Positions 29,325 to 38,268 of a stretch of 64,000 bases of DNA are shown here, one piece after another. The first letter of the stretch is position 1. Each line of letters begins with the position of its first letter. The notes beneath the pieces were generated by a model that saw nothing but the letters and a program-made list of their open reading frames with translations, did not search any database and was not told where the DNA came from. The stretch is from Tistrella mobilis. GTDB taxonomy: Bacteria; Pseudomonadota; Alphaproteobacteria; Tistrellales; Tistrellaceae. The stretch covers positions 1,467,501-1,531,500 of the forward strand of contig NZ_CP121017.1 of the NCBI RefSeq assembly GCF_041468085.1, in the 5' to 3' direction. A program made the translations under genes and the position numbers.

Positions 29325-32045
29325 ATGCTCCAGGCCAATCTGGTCATCACCGTCTGCCTGCTTTACGTCGCGGTGCTGTTCACCGTTGCCTTCATCTGCG
29401 ACCGCCAGGCCCGGGCGGGCCGCGCCCGCTGGTCGGCCTCGCCGCTGATCTATACCCTGTCGATCTCGGTCTACTGCACCTCGTGGACCTTTTTCGGCGC
29501 GGTGGGCTCTGCCGCCCGCAGCGGGCTCGAATTCGCCACGATCTATATCGGCCCGACCATCGTGTTCACCGGCTGGTGGGTATTCCTGCGCAAGCTGGTC
29601 ACCGTCGGGCGGGTGCACAACACCACCTCGATCGCCGATCTGATCTCGGCCCGGTTCGGCAAAAACCCGGCGCTGGGCGCCGTGGTCACCCTGGTGGCCC
29701 TGGTCGTGACCACGCCTTACATCGCCCTCCAGCTGCAGGCGCTGACCGCCAGCTTTCAGGTCATCACCTTCCCGGCCGGGGCGGTCACCGCCACCAAGAT
29801 CGATCTGGTGCCCGACTACTGGTCCGGGGCCTGGGTGGCGGTCGGGCTCGCGGTCTTTTCGATCATGTTCGGCGTGCGCAATATCGACGTGAACGAGCGT
29901 CATCACGGCGTGATCGCGGCGATCGCGCTCGAAGCGGTGGTCAAGCTGGTGGCGCTGCTCGCGGTCGGGCTCTGGGTGGTGTTCTGGCTGGCGGGCTCCC
30001 CCGCGGCTGCCCTCGCCGATGCGCCGGTCAGCCTTACCAACCCGCAGCAGACCTTCGGCGTGCGCTGGATCACACTCTGCATCCTGTCGGGGGCGGCGAT
30101 CATCTGCCTGCCGCGCCAGTTTCAGGTGACGGTGGTCGAAAACTCGAACGAACGTCAGCTGCGCACCGCCTCCTGGCTGTTCCCGCTCTATCTCTTCGTT
30201 TTCTGCCTGCTGGTGGTGCCGATCGCGGTCACCGGGCTCAACCGCCTGCCGCCGGATGCCAATCCCGATCTCTATGTGCTGACCCTGCCGCTGGATGCCG
30301 GCCAGGATGTGATCGCGCTGATGGCCTTCATCGGCGGCTTCTCGTCCGCGACATCGATGGTGATCGTATCGTCGATCGCGCTTTCGACCATGATCTCCAA
30401 CCATATCGTGACCCCGCTGGCGCTGCGCTTTTCTGCGTTGTCGGAGGCGAGTGCCGAAACCGTGCGGAGCTTCATCCTGGGGTCGCGGCGGGCCAGCATC
30501 CTGTTCATCATCCTGCTGGGCTTCCTCTATTTCCGCCTGGCCGCAACCTCGGGGGCCCTGGCCGATATCGGCCTGATCTCGTTCTGCGGGGCGGCGCAGT
30601 TCCTGCCCGCGCTGGTCGGCGGGCTCTACTGGCGGCGGGCGACCCATATCGGTGCGCTCGCCGGCATGATCGCGGGTTTCCTGATCTGGGCTTATATGCT
30701 GTTCCTGCCCAGCTTCCAGAACCATTTCCTGATCTCGACCGCGCTGGTCCAGGACGGCCCCTTCGGCTGGGCGTGGCTGAAGCCGCGCACGCTTTTCGGG
30801 TTGAGCGGGCTTGATCCGCTGGTCCATGCCGCCTTCTGGAGCCTGTTCGTCAACACTGCGCTCTTCGTCGTGATCTCCATGATGACCGAGCCGACACCGC
30901 TCGCCCGGCTGCAATCGGCGCTGTTCATCGATGTCTTCCGCCGGAGGACCGAAAGCGAGCAGCGGGTGCTGCGCCGCACGGCGCCGATCGCCGAACTTCG
31001 CCAGATCGCCGATCGGGTGCTGGGTCCGGCCGAGACCGTGCAGATCTTCGTCCGCGACCGCAGGGCAGGGCGGGCGACGGTGGCGAGCGACGAGCTGATA
31101 ACGGCGGTGGAGCAGCGGCTTGCCGCCCATATCGGCGCCGCTTCGGCCCGGACCATGATTTCGCGCATCGTCTCCAGCGAGACGATCAGCGTCGAGGAGC
31201 TGAAGCGCCTGGCGGGGGAGACCGAGCGGATCCGCGCCTATTCGGCCGAGCTGGAGCGGAAGTCGCAGCAGATCGAGAGCACGGCTGCGGAACTGGCCCG
31301 GGCCAATGCCCGGCTGCGCGAGGTCGACAAGCAGAAGGATGATTTCCTGAGCCAGATCAGCCACGAATTGCGCACACCCATGGCCTCGATCCGCTCGTTC
31401 AGCGACATCCTGCTTGAGAACCAGGACCTGGACGAGGCGAAGAAGTTGAGATTCCTCGGGATCATCCAGAATGAAAGCCTGCGCCTGACGCGGCTTCTGG
31501 ACGGGATTCTGGACATGAACCTGCTGGAGACGCGGGGCCTGTCGTGGTCGCCGGGGCTGCTCGATCCCGAAACCGCCCTCGATCAGGCCATCGAAAGCTG
31601 TGAGGCGCTGGCGCTGCGCTCGGGCGTGGTGCTGAAGCGGGGCACGCGCACCCGTGACGTCCTGATTCTGGGCGATCGCGACAAGCTGGCCCAGGTGATG
31701 GTCAACCTCATCGCCAATGCGATCAAGTACAACACCGATCCCACGCCCCAGGTGGTGGTGTCGAGCCGGGTGCGCGGCGACCGCTACGAGGCGAGCGTGC
31801 GCGACAATGGCCGCGGCGTGCCCGACGAGGATCGCGAGCGGATCTTCGAAAAATTCGTCCGCGGCTCTGCCCACCAGCAGACCGGCGCCGGGCTCGGCCT
31901 CGCCATCAGCCGCCAGATCGTGGAGAGCTTCGGCGGTCGCCTGGGCCTTGGGACCGGCCGCAGCGGCGCCGAATTCGTCGTCTCACTCCCCCTCCAGCCC
32001 CTGCCGGGGGCTGAACGCGAAAGGGCGGATCTGCCGAAAGCTTAG
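29325..32045 (+). CDS. Sodium:solute symporter-histidine kinase fusion
   Basis: A 906-residue protein. Residues 1-570 are an SSS/PutP-type transporter with about 13 helices (YCTSWTFFGAVGSAARSG, GPTIVFTGWWVFLRKL, CLPRQFQVTVVENSNERQLRTASWLFPLY). A coiled linker at about 630-672 leads to HisKA with phospho-acceptor His680 in SHELRTP and a HATPase domain (NLIANAIKYN, DNGRGVPDED, GAGLGLAIS). This is the CbrA/CrbS/MxtR architecture, where the transporter part senses or imports a solute and the kinase signals. It carries no receiver; the lone receiver three genes upstream is the likely partner. An ScfR regulator nearby suggests a short-chain acid signal (inference). Confidence 0.92.
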   Translation: MLQANLVITVCLLYVAVLFTVAFICDRQARAGRARWSASPLIYTLSISVYCTSWTFFGAVGSAARSGLEFATIYIGPTIVFTGWWVFLRKLVTVGRVHNTTSIADLISARFGKNPALGAVVTLVALVVTTPYIALQLQALTASFQVITFPAGAVTATKIDLVPDYWSGAWVAVGLAVFSIMFGVRNIDVNERHHGVIAAIALEAVVKLVALLAVGLWVVFWLAGSPAAALADAPVSLTNPQQTFGVRWITLCILSGAAIICLPRQFQVTVVENSNERQLRTASWLFPLYLFVFCLLVVPIAVTGLNRLPPDANPDLYVLTLPLDAGQDVIALMAFIGGFSSATSMVIVSSIALSTMISNHIVTPLALRFSALSEASAETVRSFILGSRRASILFIILLGFLYFRLAATSGALADIGLISFCGAAQFLPALVGGLYWRRATHIGALAGMIAGFLIWAYMLFLPSFQNHFLISTALVQDGPFGWAWLKPRTLFGLSGLDPLVHAAFWSLFVNTALFVVISMMTEPTPLARLQSALFIDVFRRRTESEQRVLRRTAPIAELRQIADRVLGPAETVQIFVRDRRAGRATVASDELITAVEQRLAAHIGAASARTMISRIVSSETISVEELKRLAGETERIRAYSAELERKSQQIESTAAELARANARLREVDKQKDDFLSQISHELRTPMASIRSFSDILLENQDLDEAKKLRFLGIIQNESLRLTRLLDGILDMNLLETRGLSWSPGLLDPETALDQAIESCEALALRSGVVLKRGTRTRDVLILGDRDKLAQVMVNLIANAIKYNTDPTPQVVVSSRVRGDRYEASVRDNGRGVPDEDRERIFEKFVRGSAHQQTGAGLGLAISRQIVESFGGRLGLGTGRSGAEFVVSLPLQPLPGAERERADLPKA

Positions 32046-32104
32046 GCAGATCCGCCCGATGGTGATCGTTCAGGGCGCAGTCGGGGCGTCAGCCGCGGTT
32101 TTGC

Positions 32105-32501
32105 CTAGGCTTCGTGAGACGTGATATTTGCGGCCAGGAATGCCTGGTAGCCATTTTCATCCATCAGCCCCGACGCCAGGCTGAGCACCGCATTCGCCGC
32201 GTCTTCTTCTTGGGCCGTGAAGCTATAGCCATTCAGCTCAAGGAACAGCACCCCGACCATAAAGCCCGTGCGCTTGTTCCCGTCAATGAAGGGATGATTT
32301 TTCACAATACTGGACATATAGATGGCTGCAAGCTTTGCAGGATCAAAAGCTATGGCGCAAGGTTATGCCTTGCTAAGGCCGCGCAAGTGCGGATCTCAAG
32401 AGATTGGCATCTCGCAAGCCAGGTGCACCGCCATGAACATCTATTGAATGGCCATGTATTTCTATGACTTCCGGCTCATCTATCCAGATGAATGCCGTCA
32501 T
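32105..32501 (-). pseudogene. Disrupted Doc/Fic-type toxin
   Basis: The frame starts with an ATG overlapping the antitoxin stop (ATGA) and reads MTAFIWIDEPEVIEIHG... up to LLRSALARP, the N-terminal half of a Doc (death-on-curing) toxin. It hits TAG at codon 43. The C-terminal half resumes in a frame shifted by one base (from about FDPAKLAAIYM) and keeps the catalytic Fic motif HPFIDGNKRTG through to the stop at 32105. Between the halves the sequence looks scrambled by small insertions. An internal ATG at 32317 could only make a 70-residue fragment. Doc toxins phosphorylate EF-Tu; this copy should be inactive. Confidence 0.85.
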
Positions 32502-32716
32502 TGTGCCAGGATGCGCAATGTATTATGATAGCGCTTCATGATGTCTTTGGCTTTTGACATCTTCTTTTCAAAATCAGGACCAGAGGATGCCAGCCGGTAA
32601 CCGCCTTCTGGCGCTTCAATGAGATAAAGCGCGGCGCCGTCCTGTGCGTTCAGGCGCGAGACTACTTCTTCCGGTAGCACAACTCCAAGAGAGTTCCCGA
32701 TTTTTCTGACCTTCAA
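32498..32716 (-). CDS. AbrB/MazE-type antitoxin of a Doc module
   Basis: A 72-residue protein with an N-terminal swapped-hairpin DNA-binding domain (KVRKIGNSLGVVLPEEVV) and a charged C-terminal tail that would bind the toxin. The most upstream plausible start is TTG at 32716. Its TGA overlaps the ATG of the broken toxin by 4 bases, the standard toxin-antitoxin layout. It appears intact although its toxin is not. Local G+C is clearly lower than in neighbours, suggesting transfer. Confidence 0.82.
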   Translation of the reverse strand: MKVRKIGNSLGVVLPEEVVSRLNAQDGAALYLIEAPEGGYRLASSGPDFEKKMSKAKDIMKRYHNTLRILAQ

Positions 32717-32805
32717 CTCGATTATCGCCTGCCCCCTTGATGGTGCTGTTGCAAATGTAACTGCGTCTGGCGATCAGGCAAGCACTGAACGGGGATCTGC
32801 AATCG

Positions 32806-32828
32806 AAAAAGGCGGCCTCTCGGCCGCC
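32806..32828 (-). terminator. Rho-independent terminator of rpoH
   Basis: On the minus strand GGCGGCC-GAGA-GGCCGCC is followed at once by TTTTT. It lies 15-38 bases after the rpoH stop codon. Perfect 7-bp stem, GNRA-type tetraloop and T-run make this a textbook intrinsic terminator. Confidence 0.92.
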
Positions 32829-32843
32829 CTTTCCGTCTGATCT

Positions 32844-33767
32844 TCAGTGGTGCATCGCCACCGCCGGCAGCACCGGGGTGCGGCCCATTTCGCGGCGGGT
32901 TTCGCGTTTCACCCAACGGCTGACCTTCTCCAGCGCGCGCGCCTCGATCTGGCGCACGCGTTCGCGGCTGATGCCGTAAACCTGGCTCAGATCCTCCAGC
33001 GTCGCCGGGGCGTCGACCAGGCGGCGGCGGCTGAAGATGTCGCGTTCCCGGTCGCCGAGGCTCGCGACCGCACCTTCGATCAGGGTGCGCGCGCGGCCGG
33101 TTTCCTCGGCTTCGGCCAGCATGGTTTCCTGGTCGTCCTCGGGGCTTTCCAGCCAGTCCTGCCATTCGGTATCGGCTTCCTGGCGCACCGGCTCGTTCAG
33201 CGAACTGGCGATGCCGTCCAGATAGCGTTCCATGGCCACCACGTCCGAGGGCTCGACATCCAGCTTCTGGGCGATGATCGCCACCTGATCGTCGTTGAGC
33301 CCGGCCTCGCCCATGATGTCGAGTTCGCTCTTCACCCGGCGCAGGTTGAAGAACAGCCGCTTCTGCGAGGCGGTGGTGCCCATGCGGACCACCGACCAGG
33401 ACCGCATGATGTATTCCTGGATGGCCGCACGGATCCACCAGATCGCATAGGTGGCGAGCCGGAAGCCCCGGTCGGGGTCGAAACGATGTACCGCCTGCAT
33501 CATGCCGAGATTGCCCTCGGAGATCAGATCGGCCAGCGGCAGACCATAGCCGCGATAACCCATCGCGATCTTTGCGACCAGGCGGAGATGGCTGTTGACC
33601 AACTGATCCGCAGCGCGTACATCACCTTCGTCGCGGAAGCGACGGGCGAGACGCTGCTCCTGCTCAAGTTCAAGCACCGGATAGCGGCGGATCTGCTGCA
33701 GATAGGGGCCGAGGCCGGCATCGAACATGTTGTCGCGTCCGGCGGTGCGGGGCGTGCGTGTAGCCAT
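32844..33767 (-). CDS. rpoH: RNA polymerase heat-shock sigma factor RpoH
   Basis: A 307-residue sigma-70 family factor. Region 2 is NSHLRLVAKIAMGYRGYGLPLADLISEGNLGMMQAVHRFDPDRGFRLATYAIWWIRAAIQEYI. The RpoH box QKRLFFNLRR follows, and region 4 (TLEDLSQVYGISRERVRQIEARAL) recognises the -35 element. The start at 33767 follows GAGAGGAGG; the frame is open upstream but not conserved-looking. A 7-bp hairpin (33788-33804) lies just upstream of that ribosome site and could affect initiation. It stands alone with its own terminator. Alphaproteobacteria often have two RpoH copies; only one is seen here. Confidence 0.95.
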   Translation of the reverse strand: MATRTPRTAGRDNMFDAGLGPYLQQIRRYPVLELEQEQRLARRFRDEGDVRAADQLVNSHLRLVAKIAMGYRGYGLPLADLISEGNLGMMQAVHRFDPDRGFRLATYAIWWIRAAIQEYIMRSWSVVRMGTTASQKRLFFNLRRVKSELDIMGEAGLNDDQVAIIAQKLDVEPSDVVAMERYLDGIASSLNEPVRQEADTEWQDWLESPEDDQETMLAEAEETGRARTLIEGAVASLGDRERDIFSRRRLVDAPATLEDLSQVYGISRERVRQIEARALEKVSRWVKRETRREMGRTPVLPAVAMHH

Positions 33768-34412
33768 GGCACGTGCCTCCTCTCGACTGACCCCAGGGGA
33801 GTCAAGGTCCCGGTGGGGTGGGTCCGGCCGCGCCTCTCCCTGGTGCGACCGGCAGGGCTCGTCCACACAACGTGGCTCGACGACCCTCTAACATCCCGTC
33901 GCGGGGAGATATGCAAGCAGTGCGCCAATTTCCGGCGCGCGTGACCCGTTGAGTTCATCTCGGGCGGTTTTCGTCCCTCTTATGAGGCTTATACGAGCCG
34001 CCGCCCAATATCCTACGTTTCAGGTTGCACCAATCTTACGTGTCGGTCGTCCATCCGGATGCGGCCACGTCGCATTATTTGTCGCGCCGCGCCGTCTTCC
34101 GGTCGTCTGTCTGCCGGCATGTCCGGCAGCCGGGACATCTGGTCGGGCAACCGATAGGATGGCCCCGAAGTTCCCAGGGGATGACATGCTCTTTTCGTGA
34201 CCATGCTGCCCCTCGACGTCCCGAGGATGTCACGCCTTTCGTTACCACGCCCTTAAGGCCCGGCGAGAATCTGCAGGGCGAAGATTTCACCTTGCGGGTG
34301 AGCCATTCTCGTCCGGCACGCCCTTGGTCGGGGTGGACAGGCGCGCCCGTTGCCGGGCACGCTTGTGTTGTAGCTCAGCCTGACATAGTCGGACGATGAC
34401 GTCCATCACACT
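33768..34412. other. 645-bp gene-free stretch upstream of rpoH
   Basis: No supported gene. It must contain the rpoH promoter, but no site is clear: the best minus-strand pair is TTGCAT (33911-33916) and TGTTAG (33888-33893) with 17-bp spacing, matching consensus at only three bases each. Two mutually exclusive hairpins overlap at 34111-34129 (CTGCCGG/CCGGCAG) and 34119-34138 (ATGTCC/GGACAT). The part 34140-34412 up to the rluD stop shows nothing I can name. Confidence 0.4.
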
Positions 34413-35588
34413 TTAGAAGAATTCCAAACTGGCCAGAAGCTCCCGCATGTCCTGCGGCAGGGGGCTTTCGAATTTCAGGCGCCGGCCGGTGATCGGGTGC
34501 ACGAAACCCAGCCGGCGGGCATGCAGGGCCTGGCGCGGGAAATCGCACATCGCCTTCACCCGGGGGTCTTCCATCCGTTGCAGCCGGGCCGGGCTGCGGC
34601 CATAGACCGGATCGCCGACCAGAGGGTGGCCGACATGGGAAAGGTGGACGCGGATCTGATGGGTTCGCCCGGTTTCCAGCCGGCAATCCAGCACCGAGGC
34701 GAGCGGCTTTTCCGACACCTCCACCACGCCGACCATATTGGCGATCCGGTAATGGGTCACCGCGTGCTTGCCGCCGCGGGTGACCACGGCCATGCGCTGG
34801 CGATCGGTGGCATGCCGGCCGATATTGCCCTCGATCCGGCCGGGATCGACGGACGGCACACCCCAGACGATGGCGGTATAGGCCCGGCGGATGGTGTGGT
34901 CGGCGAATTGCCGTGCCAGGGCGAGATGGGCGGCATCGGTCTTCGCGAACACGATCAGGCCGCTGGTGTCCTTGTCGATCCGGTGCACCACGCCCGGCCG
35001 GGTGGGGGCGCCGATGGAGGACAGCCGCCCCTCGCCATGGGCCAGCAGACCCGAGACCAGGGTGCCGCGATCATTGCCGGCGCCCGGATGCACCACCAGC
35101 CCGGCCGGCTTGTCGACCACGATCAGCCACTCGTCCTCGTAGACGATGTCGAGCGCCATGGGCTCGGGGTCCAGGCGGCGTTCCTCGGGCACCGGCACGG
35201 TGACGGTCAGCTTCTGGCCGGGCTTTACCCGCCGGGAGGCGTCGGCTATCGTCGCGCCGTCGAGCGTGACCCGGCCGTCGCGGATCAGCGCCTGGACGCG
35301 CCCGCGCGACAGCGAGGGCGCGGCATTGGCCAGCAGCCGGTCCGCCCGTTCTTCCGCGAAACCGGCCGGCAGGGTGATGTCGACCGTGCCGCCGAGCACC
35401 GCCGCGGCTTCAAGGGCCGACAGCTCGTCATCGTCGAGGCCGGCCTCGGCAAGGGGCTCGTCTTCGTCTGCGTCGGCCGCGTCATCTGCGGTAAGGTCCG
35501 GATCTGCGGTCAGATCAGGATCAGCCGGCACCGCCGTCTCGCGGGGCAGGTCGTCGTCGCCGGGCCGGCGGGAATCGCGTCCGCTCAA
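34413..35588 (-). CDS. rluD: Ribosomal large-subunit pseudouridine synthase (RluD family)
   Basis: Isomerises uridines in 23S rRNA. The 391-residue protein has an acidic N-terminal extension (1-65, many Asp/Glu), an S4 RNA-binding domain (about 70-130), and the RluA-type catalytic domain with HRIDKDTSGLIVFAK (catalytic Asp205), RLETGRTHQIRVHLSHVGHPLVGDPVYG and RQALHARRLGFVHP. The TTG start is supported by AAGGGAG 8 bases upstream; the acidic extension is unusual, so a later start is possible. RluD rather than RluC is likely from the S4-containing layout, but not certain. It is divergent from the following membrane-protein gene. Confidence 0.88.
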   Translation of the reverse strand: MSGRDSRRPGDDDLPRETAVPADPDLTADPDLTADDAADADEDEPLAEAGLDDDELSALEAAAVLGGTVDITLPAGFAEERADRLLANAAPSLSRGRVQALIRDGRVTLDGATIADASRRVKPGQKLTVTVPVPEERRLDPEPMALDIVYEDEWLIVVDKPAGLVVHPGAGNDRGTLVSGLLAHGEGRLSSIGAPTRPGVVHRIDKDTSGLIVFAKTDAAHLALARQFADHTIRRAYTAIVWGVPSVDPGRIEGNIGRHATDRQRMAVVTRGGKHAVTHYRIANMVGVVEVSEKPLASVLDCRLETGRTHQIRVHLSHVGHPLVGDPVYGRSPARLQRMEDPRVKAMCDFPRQALHARRLGFVHPITGRRLKFESPLPQDMRELLASLEFF

Positions 35589-35624
35589 TACATCAACTCC
35601 CTTCGGGGGATCGGGGACTTCCAG

Positions 35625-36107
35625 ATGAACGACAAGGCGCCCGAGACGATCGAACAGCGCATGACCCGCATTCTGAAGCGGGTGATCATCGGGCTCGGCA
35701 TCGCCATCCTGGTGGTCGGTGCCGGTCTAGGCGTGCTGATATACCAGCGGGCGACGTCTAACAAGGACCAGAAGCCGGCACAGACCCCTGTCGCGACGGC
35801 GCCGGCTGTGCCGGATGCCGCCGGCCCGGCGCCGCAGCCGGCGGCCCCCGGCCAGATCGCCGGCGATTTCCGCACCGCCAACCCGCCGGCGGCCCCGGTC
35901 CGGCCGCTTCGCCCGGCGGGCACCGAGGGGCCGGCCCTGATGTCGGGCGAGAGGGTCGTCGCCCTGGCCGCCGCGGGGGAGGATGTGATGATGGTTGCCG
36001 AAGGTGCCGATGGGGTGCAAGTGCTGGTGGTGATCGACCGGGCCTCCGGCCTGTTGATCCGGCGCATCCCGCTGAATGCCGCGGCTGCGGCGGCCGGGGC
36101 GAAATGA
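35625..36107 (+). CDS. Single-pass membrane protein of unknown function
   Basis: A 160-residue protein with a charged N terminus, one membrane helix at about 20-41, a Pro/Ala-rich linker (about 45-105) and a small C-terminal domain (GERVVALAAAGEDVMMVAEG, VLVVIDRASGLLIRRIPL). Related proteins occur beside rluD-type genes in other alphaproteobacteria. The topology suggests the C-terminal domain is periplasmic. It overlaps the JAMM peptidase gene by ATGA, so the two are probably co-translated. I cannot assign a function. Confidence 0.75.
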   Translation: MNDKAPETIEQRMTRILKRVIIGLGIAILVVGAGLGVLIYQRATSNKDQKPAQTPVATAPAVPDAAGPAPQPAAPGQIAGDFRTANPPAAPVRPLRPAGTEGPALMSGERVVALAAAGEDVMMVAEGADGVQVLVVIDRASGLLIRRIPLNAAAAAAGAK

Positions 36108-36583
36108 TCCGGGCGCCGCGGGTGACGATCCGCCCCGCGGCGATGCGGGCGGCGGTCGATACGGTCGAAGCCGCCTATCCGGCCGAAGGCTGCGGTCTGC
36201 TGCTGGGCCATGTCCGTGCGGACGGGATCGAGGTGACGGAGGCGGTGGCCTCGATCAACCTCGCCCCCGATCCGCGGCGGGCCTTCGAGATCGACCCGGC
36301 CTTGCGCCTGCGTCTGCAGCGCCGCTCCCGCGAGGGTGGGGCGCGGATGATCGGCCTTTATCACGGCCATCCGGACATGGCGGCTTCGCCTTCGGCGGCC
36401 GATCTGGCCGGCGCCTGGGAGGCGGGGCTGATCTGGATGATCCTCAGGGTCGAGGACGGCCAGATGATCGAGGCCCGCTGCTGGCGGCTGGCGGCCGATG
36501 GCAGCTGTTTCACCGAAGGCGTGCTGAGGGTGGGCGAAGACCGACCGGTCGCCTATGGCCCGCCGCGGCCGGTTGAACCTTGA
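36104..36583 (+). CDS. JAMM/Mov34 family zinc metallopeptidase (M67)
   Basis: A 159-residue protein with the complete JAMM motif: Glu28 in AEGCGLLLG, then H87-G-H89, seven residues, S97 and D100. Such enzymes cut isopeptide or C-terminal bonds of ubiquitin-like or sulfur-carrier proteins, or act in cysteine/thiamine sulfur transfer. No small sulfur carrier or E1-like gene is visible here, so the substrate is unknown. It overlaps the upstream membrane-protein gene by 4 bases. Confidence 0.88.
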   Translation: MIRAPRVTIRPAAMRAAVDTVEAAYPAEGCGLLLGHVRADGIEVTEAVASINLAPDPRRAFEIDPALRLRLQRRSREGGARMIGLYHGHPDMAASPSAADLAGAWEAGLIWMILRVEDGQMIEARCWRLAADGSCFTEGVLRVGEDRPVAYGPPRPVEP

Positions 36584-36627
36584 CCTGGTGCTGCCTGTAA
36601 CGATGTTCGACCAGGGCCGGCGGTTTC

Positions 36628-38268
36628 ATGGGACCGGTCCCGACAAAAAAGAGACGGTGTGTGGACGACGATCGCGACGACGACCGCGAAGATGCGGAAC
36701 TGGACGGCATCCCGGGTGGCGAGGATGACGCGGGCGGGCTGCGTCCGGGCACCCAGATCGAGGTGAGGATCACCGATCTGGGCAGCCATGGCGACGGCAT
36801 CGGTGCGCATGAAGGCCGGCCGGTCTTCGTGCCCCATGCCCTGCCGGGCGACCTGGTGGCGGCGACCGTGGAGACGGTGGAGCGCGACCGTATCCGCGCC
36901 CGCTGGCTGGAACTGGTGGAGCCGGGCCGCGTGCGCGTGGAGCCGGCCTGTCCGCATTTCGGCCCCTGCGGCGGCTGCGCCCTGCAGCACATGGCGCTGC
37001 ACGACTATCGCGGCTGGAAGCGCGGCCTGGTCGCCGACATCCTGGCCCGCAACGGTTTCGAGGAGGCGACGCTGGCGCCGATGATGCCGGCGGAGCCGCA
37101 TGAACGCCGCCGGACCAGCTGGAAGCTGCGCGCCACCGCCCGCAAGGCGGTGGTGGGCTATATGGAGGCCGGCAGCCGCCATGTGGTCGATGTCGACCAT
37201 TGCCTGCTGCTGGTGCCCGAACTGGACCGGCTGATCCCGCGGTTGCGGGATTTCATGGCCGGCCCCGACGGCTATCCCCATCCTGCCCATTTCCGCGAGG
37301 CCCATGCCGAGGCCACCGAGGGCGGCGTCGATCTGGTGCTGATGCTGTCTGAAGCCCCCGATGCCGAAGGGCTGCAGGCGCTGGCCCGTTTCGCCGAGAC
37401 CGCCGGACTTGCGCGGATCTCGTGGCGGCCGGAACCCGATCCGGTGCCCGAGCCGCAGCGCGGCGGGCGTGGCCGGCACCAGAAGGGCCGGCAGAGGGGT
37501 CCGGCCCGCGGCGGTCCCCGGGCCGGCAACGCGCCGGCGATCCTGGCCGAGCCTGAGGTGGTGGTGCGCCGCCAGGCGCCGGTGGTCCATCGTGGCGGTG
37601 TGGCACTGGAACCGCCACCGGCCGGCTTCGCCCAGGCGACGGCATCGGGTGAGGAGGCGCTGGTGAGCTTCGTCGCCGGTGTCTTCGGCCATGTGATCGC
37701 AGAGGGCGGCACGATCGGCGATTTCTTCGCCGGCTCCGGCACGTTCGCCCTTGCCCTTGCCCATCGCGGCGCGCGGGTGATCGCGGCCGAGGTGGAAGGG
37801 CCGGCGCTGGAGGCGTTGTCGCGGGCCGCGGCTGCCGCAGGATTGTCCGACCGGGTGACGGTGGAGCCGCGCGACCTGATGCGCTGGCCGCCTTCCGCCC
37901 GTGAACTCGCCATTCTGGACGCGGCGGTCTTCGATCCGCCACGGGCGGGCGCCCGGGCGCTGACGGAACAGCTTGCGGCGTCCGGCATTCCGCTGATCGC
38001 CGCGGTGTCGTGCAACCCGGTGACCTTCGTGCGCGATGCCAGGATCCTGGCCGCGTCCGGCTACCGGCTGGTGCGGGTGATGCCGGTCGATCAGTTCCTG
38101 TGGTCGCGCCATGTGGAGCTTGCCGCCGAATTCCGGCTGGATCCGGCGCTGGCGGCTGCCCGTGGCGGAACGGGGCGTCAGGCGCCGCGCGACGATCCGC
38201 ATGCCCCGCCCCGCGGTCGGGGGGCGGCCAAGACCGATCGTCATCCGAAGCAGAGGGGGATGCGATGA
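36628..38268 (+). CDS. RumA/RlmD-like 23S rRNA (uracil-C5) methyltransferase
   Basis: A 546-residue SAM-dependent enzyme. After an Asp-rich N terminus comes a TRAM domain (about 41-100), cysteines of an iron-sulfur cluster (Cys108, Cys114, Cys117 in CPHFGPCGGCALQH and Cys near 192 in VDHC), SAM motif GDFFAGSGTFALA, and catalytic VSCNPVTF. A basic low-complexity insert (GRGRHQKGRQRGPARGG) sits at about 276-292, and the last 35 residues are also basic, probably helping RNA binding. The ATG at 36628 lacks a good ribosome site; a GTG at 36661 with GAGA upstream is an alternative. It overlaps ltaE by ATGA. Confidence 0.88.
   Translation: MGPVPTKKRRCVDDDRDDDREDAELDGIPGGEDDAGGLRPGTQIEVRITDLGSHGDGIGAHEGRPVFVPHALPGDLVAATVETVERDRIRARWLELVEPGRVRVEPACPHFGPCGGCALQHMALHDYRGWKRGLVADILARNGFEEATLAPMMPAEPHERRRTSWKLRATARKAVVGYMEAGSRHVVDVDHCLLLVPELDRLIPRLRDFMAGPDGYPHPAHFREAHAEATEGGVDLVLMLSEAPDAEGLQALARFAETAGLARISWRPEPDPVPEPQRGGRGRHQKGRQRGPARGGPRAGNAPAILAEPEVVVRRQAPVVHRGGVALEPPPAGFAQATASGEEALVSFVAGVFGHVIAEGGTIGDFFAGSGTFALALAHRGARVIAAEVEGPALEALSRAAAAAGLSDRVTVEPRDLMRWPPSARELAILDAAVFDPPRAGARALTEQLAASGIPLIAAVSCNPVTFVRDARILAASGYRLVRVMPVDQFLWSRHVELAAEFRLDPALAAARGGTGRQAPRDDPHAPPRGRGAAKTDRHPKQRGMR

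Noticed and set aside
29157-31874. Long minus-strand open frame opposite the symporter-kinase
   Set aside because: The plus-strand gene has complete symporter and histidine-kinase motifs; the antisense frame has none.
33776-33804. RNA thermometer on rpoH
   Set aside because: The hairpin lies just upstream of the ribosome site but does not include it, and I see no anti-Shine-Dalgarno partner nearby.
34497-35620. Upstream extension of the single-pass membrane protein gene across the rluD region
   Set aside because: The open frame lies antisense to rluD and has no conserved features; the ATG at 35625 gives a sensible N terminus and membrane helix.
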